Under the pieces are notes generated by a model. It saw only the letters and a program-made list of their open reading frames with translations. It ran no database searches and had not been told where the DNA came from. DNA of 20,994 bases, from NCBI GenBank assembly GCA_041691815.1, contig JBEPTZ010000076.1, forward strand, positions 1 to 20,994, read 5' to 3'. Source of the DNA: 70-18 sp041691815 (lineage in GTDB: Bacteria > Pseudomonadota > Alphaproteobacteria > Acetobacterales > Acetobacteraceae). Below are positions 7,459-14,041 of this stretch, piece by piece. The number at the start of each line of letters is the position of its first letter. Positions within the stretch are counted from its first letter, which is position 1. The position numbers were made by a program, and so were the translations under genes.

Positions 7459-7508
7459 GTGATAAACACGCGCTCCGCGCTGGCCCGGTGATGAACACGC
7501 GCTCCGCG
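7459..7508 (+). repeat. Tandem near-identical 21-mers at the TPR gene start
   Basis: GTGATRAACACGCGCTCCGC occurs at 7459-7478 and again at 7488-7507, and one more matching G extends each copy. The offset is 29 bp and there is a single A/G difference. The second copy contains the ATG of the TPR gene. The first copy starts a 10-codon GTG frame (VINTRSALAR) that ends in TGA at 7489-7491, overlapping the ATG at 7491 as TGATG. The pattern suggests a short duplication of the gene's own start, leaving a possible micro-leader coupled to the real start. Confidence 0.8.
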
Positions 7509-8327
7509 ATGCTGGGCGGGGTGGCGCTGCTGCTGGTCGCCACCGGCGCCGCCACCTGGGGCTCGCTCAACCATGTCCGGCCGCCGCCGGTGGTGCCGGA
7601 GGTCGATGTCTCGCAACTGCCGGTGCCGCCGCTGCCGCCGCGCATCAGCGAGGGCGCCGACTACGACCAATGCCTCGCCCTGCTCTCCGGCGACCCCGAC
7701 GGCGCCCGCGCGCTGGCCGAGGCCTGGCAGGCGCGCGGCGGCGGCGACGGCGCCACCCATTGCCTCGGCCTGTCGCGCATCGCCCTGGGCGAGCCCGAGG
7801 CCGGCGCCGAAATTCTCGAATCGCTGGCCACCGCCAGCCAGGCCACCGCCGCCATCCGCGCCACCCTGTTCAGCCAGGCCGCCCAGGCCTGGATGATGGC
7901 CGGCCAGCCCCGCCGCGCCGAACAGGGCCTCACCCAGGCGCTGGCGCTGTCGCCCGACAACCCCGACCTGCTGGTCGACCGTGCCGCCGCCGCCATCGCG
8001 CTGAAATCCTACGCCGAAGCCGCCACCGACCTCACCGCGGCGCTGAGCAACGACCCCCGCCGGGTCGACGCGCTGGTGATGCGCGCCACCGCGCTGCGCC
8101 AGCTCAACCGGCTGGACGCCGCCCGCGACGATATCGCCCGCGCGCTGCACGAGGCCCCCGACAACCCCGAAGCCCTGCTGGAACGCGGCATCCTGCGCCA
8201 GCGCGGCCGCGACCCGGCCGGCGCCCGCGCCGACTGGGACCGCGTGCTGACCCTCGCCCCGGACAGCCCGACCGCCGATCTGGCCGAGCAGAACCTGGCG
8301 CTGCTGGATGCCGGCCCGCCCCGCTAG
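7491..8327 (+). CDS. Membrane-anchored tetratricopeptide repeat protein
   Basis: A 278-residue protein with one N-terminal transmembrane or signal-anchor segment (about 7-24, rich in Gly, Ala, Leu and Val). A proline-rich linker (30-51) follows, then a mainly alpha-helical region. At least three TPR units at 34-residue spacing cover about 126-260; each ends in a Pro-containing turn (SPDNP at 154-158, SNDPR at 186-190, APDNP at 222-226, APDSP at 256-260). Cys61 and Cys91 could form a disulphide, which would fit a periplasmic location. TPR proteins act as scaffolds, so no specific function can be assigned. The start at 7491 has no good Shine-Dalgarno sequence but may be reached by coupling from a 10-codon frame ending in TGATG. 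The stop codon lies inside a long palindrome. Confidence 0.85.
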   Translation: MNTRSAMLGGVALLLVATGAATWGSLNHVRPPPVVPEVDVSQLPVPPLPPRISEGADYDQCLALLSGDPDGARALAEAWQARGGGDGATHCLGLSRIALGEPEAGAEILESLATASQATAAIRATLFSQAAQAWMMAGQPRRAEQGLTQALALSPDNPDLLVDRAAAAIALKSYAEAATDLTAALSNDPRRVDALVMRATALRQLNRLDAARDDIARALHEAPDNPEALLERGILRQRGRDPAGARADWDRVLTLAPDSPTADLAEQNLALLDAGPPR

Positions 8328-8368
8328 AGCGTGTCCGGTGATTCTATCATCACCGGACACGCTCTAGC
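8323..8368. repeat. Perfect 20-bp-stem palindrome containing the TPR stop codon
   Basis: Arms 8323-8342 and 8349-8368 are perfectly complementary over 20 bp with a 6-nt loop (TCTATC); the core is AGCGTGTCCGGTGAT. The TAG stop of the TPR gene (8325-8327) is within the left arm. The length and perfection fit a dispersed REP-like element inserted at, or captured by, a gene end. It may also act as a terminator or 3' stabiliser, although no U tract follows. The right-hand end (ACGCTCTAGC) is repeated in the next palindrome. Confidence 0.85.
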
Positions 8369-8381
8369 TCCTTGTTTGATC

Positions 8382-8424
8382 GCGTGATTCACGTTTCCGG
8401 CGGTTCCGCCTGCAACGATCACGC
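8382..8424. repeat. Second, imperfect palindrome sharing the ACGCTCTAGC end
   Basis: Outer stem GCGTGAT (8382-8388) pairs with ATCACGC (8418-8424). After a short asymmetric bulge the inner part pairs CGTT with AACG and closes with GGCGG-TT-CCGCC (8399-8410). It ends in the same CACGCTCTAGC sequence as the preceding palindrome, so the two look like tandem members of one repeat family. It resembles the GAGCATGATC-type palindromes scattered through many alphaproteobacterial genomes; that comparison is from memory. Confidence 0.7.
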
Positions 8425-8466
8425 TCTAGCCCCGCCCACCCCGCCTCTAGCCCCGCCCACCCCGCC
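8425..8466. repeat. Two tandem copies of a 21-bp unit
   Basis: The unit beginning TCTAGCCCCGCCCACC is present at 8425-8445 and exactly repeated at 8446-8466, followed by a partial third start. It begins with the TCTAG tail of the palindrome, so it may have arisen by slippage at the edge of that element. It lies between the TPR gene and the GFA gene, about 19 bp before the GFA ribosome binding site. The unit length is a multiple of three, so the frame upstream of the GFA gene stays open through it, giving a spurious longer start. Confidence 0.85.
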
Positions 8467-8494
8467 TCACCCCGCGACACAGAAGGAGGTTGCG

Positions 8495-8845
8495 ATGCCC
8501 TATTCCGGAAGCTGCCATTGCGGCGCGGTCGCCTTCACCGTCGCCGCCGAGCCGCCGGCCGAGGCGATCAGCTGCAACTGCTCGCATTGCCGCCGCAAAG
8601 GCCTGCTGCTCAGCTTCGTCGCCGAAGCCGCCTTCACCCTCGAACGCGGCAAGGATGCGCTGCGCTCCTATTGGTTCAACAAGCACGAGATCGAGCACCT
8701 GTTCTGCAACACCTGCGGCACCCAGGCGTTCGCCCGCGGCCAGATGCCCGATGGCTCCGCCGTGCGCGCGATCAATCTGCGCTGTGTCCCGGCGATCGAC
8801 CTCGAGACGCTTTCGATCAAACAGGTCGACGGCGCGGCCAGCTGA
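8495..8845 (+). CDS. GFA-family (glutathione-dependent formaldehyde-activating enzyme-like) zinc protein
   Basis: A 116-residue single GFA/CENP-V domain. Cysteines are at C7 and C9 (SCHCG), C27, C29 and C32 (SCNCSHCRRKG), and C71 and C74 (FCNTCGTQ), the full set for the structural and catalytic zinc sites. The family includes S-hydroxymethylglutathione synthase (Gfa), but most small members have no demonstrated activity, so formaldehyde detoxification is not assured. The start is firm: AAGGAGG lies 5 nt before ATG at 8495 and the family N-terminus (YSGSCHCGAV) begins there. The open frame extends upstream through the tandem repeat but that part is low-complexity proline-rich. The stop codon overlaps a hairpin. 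Confidence 0.92.
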   Translation: MPYSGSCHCGAVAFTVAAEPPAEAISCNCSHCRRKGLLLSFVAEAAFTLERGKDALRSYWFNKHEIEHLFCNTCGTQAFARGQMPDGSAVRAINLRCVPAIDLETLSIKQVDGAAS

Positions 8846-8864
8846 CCGGCGCGCCGGCCGGTCA
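8843..8864. terminator. Hairpin overlapping the GFA stop codon
   Basis: TGACCGGC (8843-8850) pairs with GCCGGTCA (8857-8864) around a 6-nt loop. The TGA stop of the GFA gene is the first three bases of the stem. It lies in the 46-bp gap between two convergent genes, which fits a shared terminator, but there is no U tract and GC-rich short stems are common here. Confidence 0.4.
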
Positions 8865-8891
8865 CCGCGCCGCCCCGCTAGCGCCGCCCGC

Positions 8892-9434
8892 TCACCCCGC
8901 CGCGCCGGCCGGATAGACCACCCTGCCCTGCCGGTCACGCTGTGCGCCCGGCGTCAGACTGGCCGCCTCGCTGCGGCCCGGCGCCATCAGATGCTCCACT
9001 GGATGCCCGCTCAGCAGCAGGTGATCGGTGATGATCCGCCGATGGCACCGCCACCACACCGCCTCGGCGCACATCAGCGCCAGCCGCTGCTCACCGCCCA
9101 GCCGCCGCAGTTCCACGAACGCAGACGCGAACGCATCGCCCAACGCATAATCCGCGTAATTGTGAAAACTGCGCACCCGCCACAGCGCGTTGAGCCGCGC
9201 ATCCACGCCCACCTGCACCCCACGCCTGCCGCCCAGCGCCCGGCAATGCCGGTAGCCGATCTGCACCTGCGCCAGCGCCTCCGGCAGCCGGTCGGCATTG
9301 AAGGCGGGGTTGCGGCGCGAGGCCGGATAAGAGCGCACATCGACCAGCAACCCCACCTCGGCCTGCCGCAACATGCCGATGAATTCCTCAAGGCTGCGCG
9401 TCGAATGCCCGATCGTGGTGAACCCCGTCGCCAT
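8892..9434 (-). CDS. DUF488 domain-containing protein
   Basis: A 180-residue DUF488 protein. It has the family landmarks GHSTRSLEEF near the N-terminus (9-18), VDVRSYPASRRNPAF (31-45) and MCAEAVWWRCHR followed by RIITDHL (121-139), which contains the family-specific Cys-Ala-Glu and Cys-His-Arg elements. The molecular role of DUF488 is not established; its conserved Cys, His and Arg residues suggest a nucleic-acid or nucleotide-related enzyme. The ATG at 9432-9434 overlaps the stop of the upstream DUF2945 gene as TGATG, so translation is probably coupled; a GTG one codon earlier is possible. The two genes form a two-gene minus-strand unit convergent with the GFA gene. Confidence 0.9.
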   Translation of the reverse strand: MATGFTTIGHSTRSLEEFIGMLRQAEVGLLVDVRSYPASRRNPAFNADRLPEALAQVQIGYRHCRALGGRRGVQVGVDARLNALWRVRSFHNYADYALGDAFASAFVELRRLGGEQRLALMCAEAVWWRCHRRIITDHLLLSGHPVEHLMAPGRSEAASLTPGAQRDRQGRVVYPAGAAG

Positions 9435-9643
9435 CACCCGATCCGGGTCAGCGCCTCCTCCCGGTGCGCGGCGATGTGATCGGTCTTGTCGCTGGCGATC
9501 TCATATTGCGGCGCCTCCGGCGAGGCGTGCCGGGGATGCCCTTTGTAGTCGAAATCCCGCTCATGAATCCGGATGATCCGGCCACTGACCCGCCCGGCCT
9601 CGGAATTCCAGCTGACGTGGTCGCCCTTGGAATATTTCGCCAT
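9434..9643 (-). CDS. DUF2945 (HVA1/tudor-like) small protein
   Basis: A 69-residue protein with the DUF2945 signature: KGDHVSWNSEAGRVSGRI near the N-terminus, a charged middle (IRIHERDFDYKG) and PQYEIASDKTDHIAAHREEAL. The family is related to the fungal hypervirulence-associated HVA1 domain with a predicted small tudor-like beta barrel; its function is unknown. The start at 9643 is supported by GAGG 5 nt upstream and by the family N-terminus (KYSKGDHV). The frame stays open upstream but that sequence is not family-like. Its TGA stop overlaps the DUF488 ATG by one base. Confidence 0.88.
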   Translation of the reverse strand: MAKYSKGDHVSWNSEAGRVSGRIIRIHERDFDYKGHPRHASPEAPQYEIASDKTDHIAAHREEALTRIG

Positions 9644-9795
9644 GTTCGCCTCGTACGCCGTCGCTGATCGGAACGCCTCCGAGTACAGATTGCCCCTCCC
9701 GCCGGCGATGCAATGCCCGCCGCCCGCACCCTCGCTTGACCCGCAGCCGCCCGCCGCCCGATCCTGCCCGCTTCCGCCAGCAACAGGACCGCGCC

Positions 9796-10761
9796 ATGCT
9801 CTTCCCCCCCTTCGCCACCGCGCCGCTCGACCCCGGGGCACAGCGCGTGCTGGACCTGATGCGCGCCGCCGCCCGTCCGCCATTCGAAACCCTGACCCCC
9901 GAGGAAGCGCGCGGCTTCTACAACGCCGGCCGCACCCTGCTGCAACCCGACCCAGAGCCGGTCGCCGAAACCCGCGCCCTCACCGCCCCCGGCCCCAACG
10001 GCCCGGTGCCCTTGCGCCTCTATCGCGGTATCGGCAGCCCGGCCGAGAAATCCCCCGCACTGGTCTTTTTCCACGGCGGCGGCTGGGTGATCGGCGACCT
10101 GGAAAGCCACGACCAGGCCTGCCGCCGGCTGGCCAACGAAGCCCGCGCCTGCGTCATCGCCGTCGACTACCGCCTCGCCCCCGAGCACCGCTTCCCCGCC
10201 GCCATCTCCGACTCGGCCGCCGCCACACGCTGGATCGCCGCCCAGGCCACCGCAATCGGCCTCGATGCCACCCGCCTCGCGGTCGGCGGCGACAGCGCCG
10301 GCGGCAACATCGCCGCCGTCATGGCAATCATGGCCCGCGACGGCTATCTGCCGCCACTCTGCTTCCAGGTGCTGCTCTACCCGGCCACCGACATGGCGAT
10401 GACCTCCCGCTCAGTGCAACGCGTCACCGACGGCTACCCGCTCACCGCCGTCACCATGCAATGGTTCATCGGCCACTACCTCAACGGCCGCCACGACGTC
10501 ACCGACTGGCGCGCCTCGCCACTGCGCGCCGCCGATCTCTCCGGCGTCGCCCCGGCCTGGCTGCTCACCTGCTCGCACGACCCGCTGGCCGACGAAGGCG
10601 CCGCCTACGCAAGCCGCCTGGAAGCCGAAGGCGTGCGCGTGACCCACATCCACATGGCCGACCAGATGCACGGCTTCCTGACCATGGGCAGGTTCTGCCG
10701 CGCGGCGGACACAGTCTGCCGCATCATTGGCGCCACGCTCAAGGCCGCGTGGGAAGAATAA
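9796..10761 (+). CDS. Alpha/beta hydrolase, hormone-sensitive-lipase family esterase
   Basis: A 321-residue esterase of family IV (HSL-like). The HGGGW oxyanion motif is at 93-97, the nucleophile elbow GDSAGGN at 165-171 (Ser167), the acid is Asp262 (SHDPLADEG) and the base His292 (MHGF). The YRLAPEHRFPAA stretch (125-136) is typical. Such enzymes hydrolyse short- to medium-chain acyl esters in the cytoplasm; the natural substrate cannot be inferred. The start at 9796 has AGGA 7 nt upstream; the frame is open to 9736 but lacks a ribosome binding site there. The gene is divergent from the DUF2945 gene (152-bp gap, no promoter I would commit to) and convergent with the hydroxy-acid dehydrogenase across a composite hairpin element. 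Confidence 0.92.
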   Translation: MLFPPFATAPLDPGAQRVLDLMRAAARPPFETLTPEEARGFYNAGRTLLQPDPEPVAETRALTAPGPNGPVPLRLYRGIGSPAEKSPALVFFHGGGWVIGDLESHDQACRRLANEARACVIAVDYRLAPEHRFPAAISDSAAATRWIAAQATAIGLDATRLAVGGDSAGGNIAAVMAIMARDGYLPPLCFQVLLYPATDMAMTSRSVQRVTDGYPLTAVTMQWFIGHYLNGRHDVTDWRASPLRAADLSGVAPAWLLTCSHDPLADEGAAYASRLEAEGVRVTHIHMADQMHGFLTMGRFCRAADTVCRIIGATLKAAWEE

Positions 10762-10764
10762 GGC

Positions 10765-10877
10765 CTTCTTTTTGTGAACAAAAAGAAGCAAAAAAACTTT
10801 TCATCCCTTGAAGTGTACGGAGTCTCCGCACACTCCAAGGGATGAAGTTTTTTGCGCGCTTTTTTTCAAAAAAGCGC
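10765..10877. repeat. Composite inverted-repeat element between convergent genes
   Basis: Three hairpins stand back to back. (1) 10765-10788: CTTCTTTTTG / CAAAAAGAAG with a TGAA loop. (2) 10789-10854: a long imperfect stem whose arms carry CAAAAAACTT..CATCCCTTG and CAAGGGATGAAGTTTTTTG, closed by CGGAG-T-CTCCG, with a 2-nt bulge and two mismatches. (3) 10856-10877: GCGCTTTTTT / AAAAAAGCGC with a TC loop. Hairpins 1 and 3 are inverted versions of the same design, so the whole block is roughly symmetrical about its centre. It starts 3 bp after one stop codon and ends 7 bp before the other, so it very probably serves as a bidirectional terminator for the esterase and dehydrogenase genes. The symmetry also fits a small non-autonomous mobile or REP-type element. 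Confidence 0.85.
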
Positions 10878-10884
10878 TGCTTGC

Positions 10885-11979
10885 TTAATACCCCTCCCCC
10901 AGCCGCAAATGCGGAAACGCGCTATGCACATGCGGCTCCACCACCGAGGGTGCGGCATGCAGGTAGCTGCGGTCGAGATCGGCGAGTTTGGTGATCCCCA
11001 TCAGCCCCAGCACGTCGCACATCTCGTCCTCGAGGATTTCCAGCATCCGCACGATGCCGTTCGCCCCATCGGCGGCCAGCGCGTAGACGTAGAGCCGCCC
11101 CAGCACCACTAGGTCGGCGCCCATCGCGATGCCCTTCACCACGTCGCTGCCGCGGCTGAAGCCGCCGTCCACGTACACCTTGGCCCGCCCGGCGACCGCC
11201 TCCACCACCTCCGGCAGCACCTCCATCGAGCCGCGGCCGTGATCGAGCTGGCGGCCGCCGTGGTTGGACACATACACCACCTCCACCCCGGTCTCGACCG
11301 CCCGCTTGGCGTCCTCGCCGGTGGCGATGCCCTTGATGATCAACGGAATTTTGTGCTTGGCCTTGAACCGCTCGATATGCCCCCAGTTCAACCCGGCCTG
11401 ATAGTCCATGCCGGTGTTGCCGCGCTGCCACGGCTTGCGCCAGCGCTTGGCGATATCACGCTCGCGCCGGCTCAGCAGCGCGGTATCGACGGTGATGCAG
11501 AACGCGTCATAGCCGGCAGCGATCGCCCGGCTGGCATGGTCGTCGATCACCGACTCGTCGCCGCGCACGTAAAGCTGGAAGATTTTCGGCCCCACCCCGG
11601 CCTTGGCGGTCTCCTCCAGACCCGGCTCGCTGACCGAGGACAGGATCATCGGCACGCCGAATTCGCCGGCCCCCTTGGCCACCGTGGCGCCGGCGCCGGC
11701 CTCGAAGGATTGCAGCGAGCCGACCGGCGCCAGCGCCACCGGCAGGCGGATCTTCCTGCCCATGAACGAGTGGCCGGGCTGCACATCGGCCACATCCACC
11801 AGCACCCGCGGGCGGAACGCCAGGCTGTCCAGCGCCAGCCGGTTACGCCTGAGCGTGGTCTCGGTCTCCACCCCGCCGATCAGGTAATCCCAGTTATAGG
11901 CGTTCAGCTTCAGCCGCGCCTCCTTGATGAACTCGTGCAGGTTCAGGAAGCGTTCGTCGGCTTCGTTGCTGATGGTCAT
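10885..11979 (-). CDS. FMN-dependent alpha-hydroxy-acid dehydrogenase/oxidase
   Basis: A 364-residue TIM-barrel flavoenzyme of the L-lactate dehydrogenase (LldD)/glycolate oxidase family, oxidising an L-2-hydroxy acid to the 2-oxo acid. The active-site signature SNHGGRQLDHG is at 238-248 (catalytic His240, Arg243), with Lys216 (LIIKGI) contacting FMN and DGGFSRGSDVVK (271-282) and LGR (293-295) binding the FMN phosphate. Substrate is uncertain: the family includes L-lactate, glycolate, mandelate and long-chain hydroxy-acid enzymes. The start at 11979 has AAGGGG 6 nt upstream. It diverges from the SMP-30 gene with only 67 bp between start codons, so the two may share regulation; a sugar- or hydroxy-acid pathway would fit both. 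Confidence 0.93.
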   Translation of the reverse strand: MTISNEADERFLNLHEFIKEARLKLNAYNWDYLIGGVETETTLRRNRLALDSLAFRPRVLVDVADVQPGHSFMGRKIRLPVALAPVGSLQSFEAGAGATVAKGAGEFGVPMILSSVSEPGLEETAKAGVGPKIFQLYVRGDESVIDDHASRAIAAGYDAFCITVDTALLSRRERDIAKRWRKPWQRGNTGMDYQAGLNWGHIERFKAKHKIPLIIKGIATGEDAKRAVETGVEVVYVSNHGGRQLDHGRGSMEVLPEVVEAVAGRAKVYVDGGFSRGSDVVKGIAMGADLVVLGRLYVYALAADGANGIVRMLEILEDEMCDVLGLMGITKLADLDRSYLHAAPSVVEPHVHSAFPHLRLGEGY

Positions 11980-12046
11980 GGCATTCCCCTTCGGCTTCGG
12001 CCGATCTTGTGACAGGCTGCCGGGCACGACAAGGCAGGGGTATGGC

Positions 12047-12913
12047 ATGACAGAAATCCGCCGCATCGGCGCCACCATCAACATGCTCGGCGAAGGCCCC
12101 GCCTGGTGCCCACAAACCCAGGCGCTGTACTGGGTGGACATCAAGGCGCCCTGCATCCACCGCTGGGAGCAGGCCACCGACACCACCACCAGCTGGGCCA
12201 TGCCGTCCGCCATCGGCTCGCTGGCGCTGGCCACCGACGGCCGCATCCTGGCCGCCCTCAGCGACCGCATCAGCCTGTTCAACCCGACCACCGGCAGTTT
12301 CGAACTGGTGGCGATGCTCCGCCAGGACGGCGCCGGCATCCGCAGCAACGACGGCAAATGCGACCGCCAGGGCCGCTTCTGGATGGGCAGCATGGACGAG
12401 GGCCAGCGGGCCAAACGCGGCAGCCTCTACCGCCTGGCCGGCCGCGGCCTGACCGCCGTGCTGGGCGGGCTCGACGTGCCGAACTCGCTGTGCTTCGCGC
12501 CGGATGGCCGCACGATGTATTTCACCGACACGCCGACCAAGACCATCTGGGCGTTCCCCTACGACCCCGCCAGCGGCGAGATCGGCGAACGCCGGGTGTT
12601 CGTGCAGACCGATGCCAGCGAAAGCCCGGACGGCGCCACGGTGGACGCCGAGGGCTACGTGTGGAGCGCCCGCTATAATGGCGGCCGGGTGGTGCGCCAC
12701 GCGCCGGATGGCAGCATCGACCGGGTGATCGAGGTCGCCGCCCGCCAGGTGACCTGCTGTGCCTTCGGCGGCCCCGACCTCACCACCCTGTTCATCACCA
12801 CCGCCACCCAGACCCTGTCCCCCGAGCAACTGGCCGAGCAACCGGCAGCAGGCCACCTGCTGGCCGTCGAGGTGGGGGTGAAAGGGCTGGCCGAACACCG
12901 CTTCGTGGTGTGA
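12047..12913 (+). CDS. SMP-30/gluconolactonase/LRE family protein
   Basis: A 288-residue six-bladed beta-propeller lactonase. Expected divalent-metal ligands are present: Glu16 (LGEGPAW), Asn146 (VPNSLCF) and Asp195 (ESPDGATVD), with Asn101 (SNDGKCD) at the substrate side. The GRFWMGSM block (109-116) is diagnostic. These enzymes hydrolyse sugar-acid lactones (gluconolactone, arabinonolactone, xylonolactone and others) in sugar oxidation pathways. No signal peptide is seen, so it is cytoplasmic. The ATG at 12047 has AGGGG about 6-7 nt upstream. Its TGA stop overlaps the GTG start of the next gene (GTGA), suggesting an operon with the amidohydrolase. Confidence 0.93.
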   Translation: MTEIRRIGATINMLGEGPAWCPQTQALYWVDIKAPCIHRWEQATDTTTSWAMPSAIGSLALATDGRILAALSDRISLFNPTTGSFELVAMLRQDGAGIRSNDGKCDRQGRFWMGSMDEGQRAKRGSLYRLAGRGLTAVLGGLDVPNSLCFAPDGRTMYFTDTPTKTIWAFPYDPASGEIGERRVFVQTDASESPDGATVDAEGYVWSARYNGGRVVRHAPDGSIDRVIEVAARQVTCCAFGGPDLTTLFITTATQTLSPEQLAEQPAAGHLLAVEVGVKGLAEHRFVV

Positions 12914-13815
12914 CCATTGCCGCGGCACCGCCCAGCCTGTTGAATACCGCGATGGACCTGCCGCTCCCCGCCGACAGCCTCGCGCCCGCACCGGTACACG
13001 TGCTGCGCCCGGCGCTGCAGACGGCGCCGATCGTGTTCGCCTCCGCCCATTCCGGCCGGCTGTATCCGCCCGGTTTCGTGGCGGCGGCGCGGCTGGACCC
13101 GCTGCGGCTGCGGCGCAGCGAGGACTGCTTCGTCGACGAATTGTTTGCCGCAGCCCCGGACTCCGGCATGCCGCTGGCCTGCGCCACCTTCCCGCGCGCC
13201 TATTGCGACGCCAACCGCGAGGCGTGGGAACTGGACCCGGCGATGTTCGACGACAAGCTGCCGGCCTGGGTCAACACCGCCAGCCCGCGGGTCGGCGCCG
13301 GCCTCGGCACCATCGCTCGCGTGGTGGCCTCGGGCGAGCCGATCTATCGCGACAAACTGCGCTTCGCCGAGGCCGAGTCGCGGGTCGGCGCCTGCTGGCA
13401 GCCGTTTCACGCGGCGCTGCGTGGCCTGGTGGAGGAGACGGCGGAAAAATTCGGCGGCTGCCTGCTGATCGACTGTCACTCGATGCCGGCGAGCGCGCTG
13501 CCGGCGCGCGGCGCGGTGGATATCGTGCTCGGTGACGCCCACGGCACCGCCTGCGCGCCGGGGTTGGTGCGGCTGGTGGAACAGGCGCTGCTGGGGCTGG
13601 GGCTGTCGGTGCGGCGGAACGATCCGTACTCGGGCGGCTACATCACCCGGCATTACGGGCGTCCGTGCATTCGAATGCACGCGCTGCAGATCGAGATCAA
13701 TCGCGGGCTGTATATGGACGAGGCGCGGATCGATTATGCACCGCAATTCGACGCTTTTCGCCGGCTGGTGACCCGGTTTATCGGCGTTCTGGCCGGGATT
13801 TCGCTGGCTATCTGA
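12910..13815 (+). CDS. N-formylglutamate amidohydrolase family protein
   Basis: A member of the N-formylglutamate deformylase family (HutG-type, PF05013), which releases formate from N-formyl-L-glutamate in one histidine degradation route; many members have unknown substrates. Visible motifs are FASAHSGRLYPP (43-54), DCHSMP (188-193), GDAHGT (208-213), NDPYSGGYITRHYG (237-250) and ALQIEINRGLYMDE near 258-271, supplying the expected zinc-binding His, Asp and Glu residues. The start is a GTG overlapping the SMP-30 stop (301 residues); a later ATG at 12952 would give 287 residues and is also reasonable, as neither has a strong ribosome binding site. No other histidine-utilisation genes are in the window, so a histidine role is not supported by context. 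Confidence 0.88.
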   Translation: MTIAAAPPSLLNTAMDLPLPADSLAPAPVHVLRPALQTAPIVFASAHSGRLYPPGFVAAARLDPLRLRRSEDCFVDELFAAAPDSGMPLACATFPRAYCDANREAWELDPAMFDDKLPAWVNTASPRVGAGLGTIARVVASGEPIYRDKLRFAEAESRVGACWQPFHAALRGLVEETAEKFGGCLLIDCHSMPASALPARGAVDIVLGDAHGTACAPGLVRLVEQALLGLGLSVRRNDPYSGGYITRHYGRPCIRMHALQIEINRGLYMDEARIDYAPQFDAFRRLVTRFIGVLAGISLAI

Positions 13816-13835
13816 GCGGTTTTGCGCAAAAAAAG

Positions 13836-13859
13836 TGGCGGCGCATTGCTGCGCCGCCA
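13836..13859 (+). terminator. Probable terminator after the amidohydrolase gene
   Basis: Perfect 10-bp stem TGGCGGCGCA / TGCGCCGCCA with a TTGC loop, 20 bp after the amidohydrolase stop, preceded by a run of seven A (13828-13834) and followed by AGTTTAGG. The short T run makes it a moderate intrinsic terminator for the + strand; the A run would supply a U tract on the opposite strand. Confidence 0.6.
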
Positions 13860-14041
13860 AGTTTAGGGAGGAAACGTCCAAGAAGCAGAAAGCGACCGGA
13901 GCCGCCTTGCTGCGCTGCACAATGTATGGGCTTCGGCGCCGGTGTGCAAGCATTTTTTTGCAATGCAGCATCGCATCGATCGAGATTCCACCGACCCGTG
14001 ACTCACACCTGGTTAACGGGATCGGGTATAGAGACGGAACC

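Noticed and set aside
8425..8466. Tandem repeat considered as a CRISPR remnant
   Set aside because: The copies are directly adjacent with no spacer, only two units are present, and no cas genes are nearby.
8372..8494. Upstream extension of the GFA gene (proline-rich, 41 codons)
   Set aside because: The extension runs through a palindrome and a tandem repeat, and the strong AAGGAGG ribosome binding site and family N-terminus both mark 8495 as the start.
12006..12033. CTTGT / ACAAG inverted repeat between the divergent hydroxy-acid dehydrogenase and SMP-30 genes
   Set aside because: Five-base arms 18 bp apart are expected by chance; only conservation in relatives would make it an operator candidate.
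13900..13985. TGC/GCA-rich stretch with a T7 tract upstream of the lytic transglycosylase, reminiscent of PhaR-type binding sites
   Set aside because: No phasin or polyhydroxyalkanoate gene is in the window and no clean consensus can be read; the resemblance is too loose.
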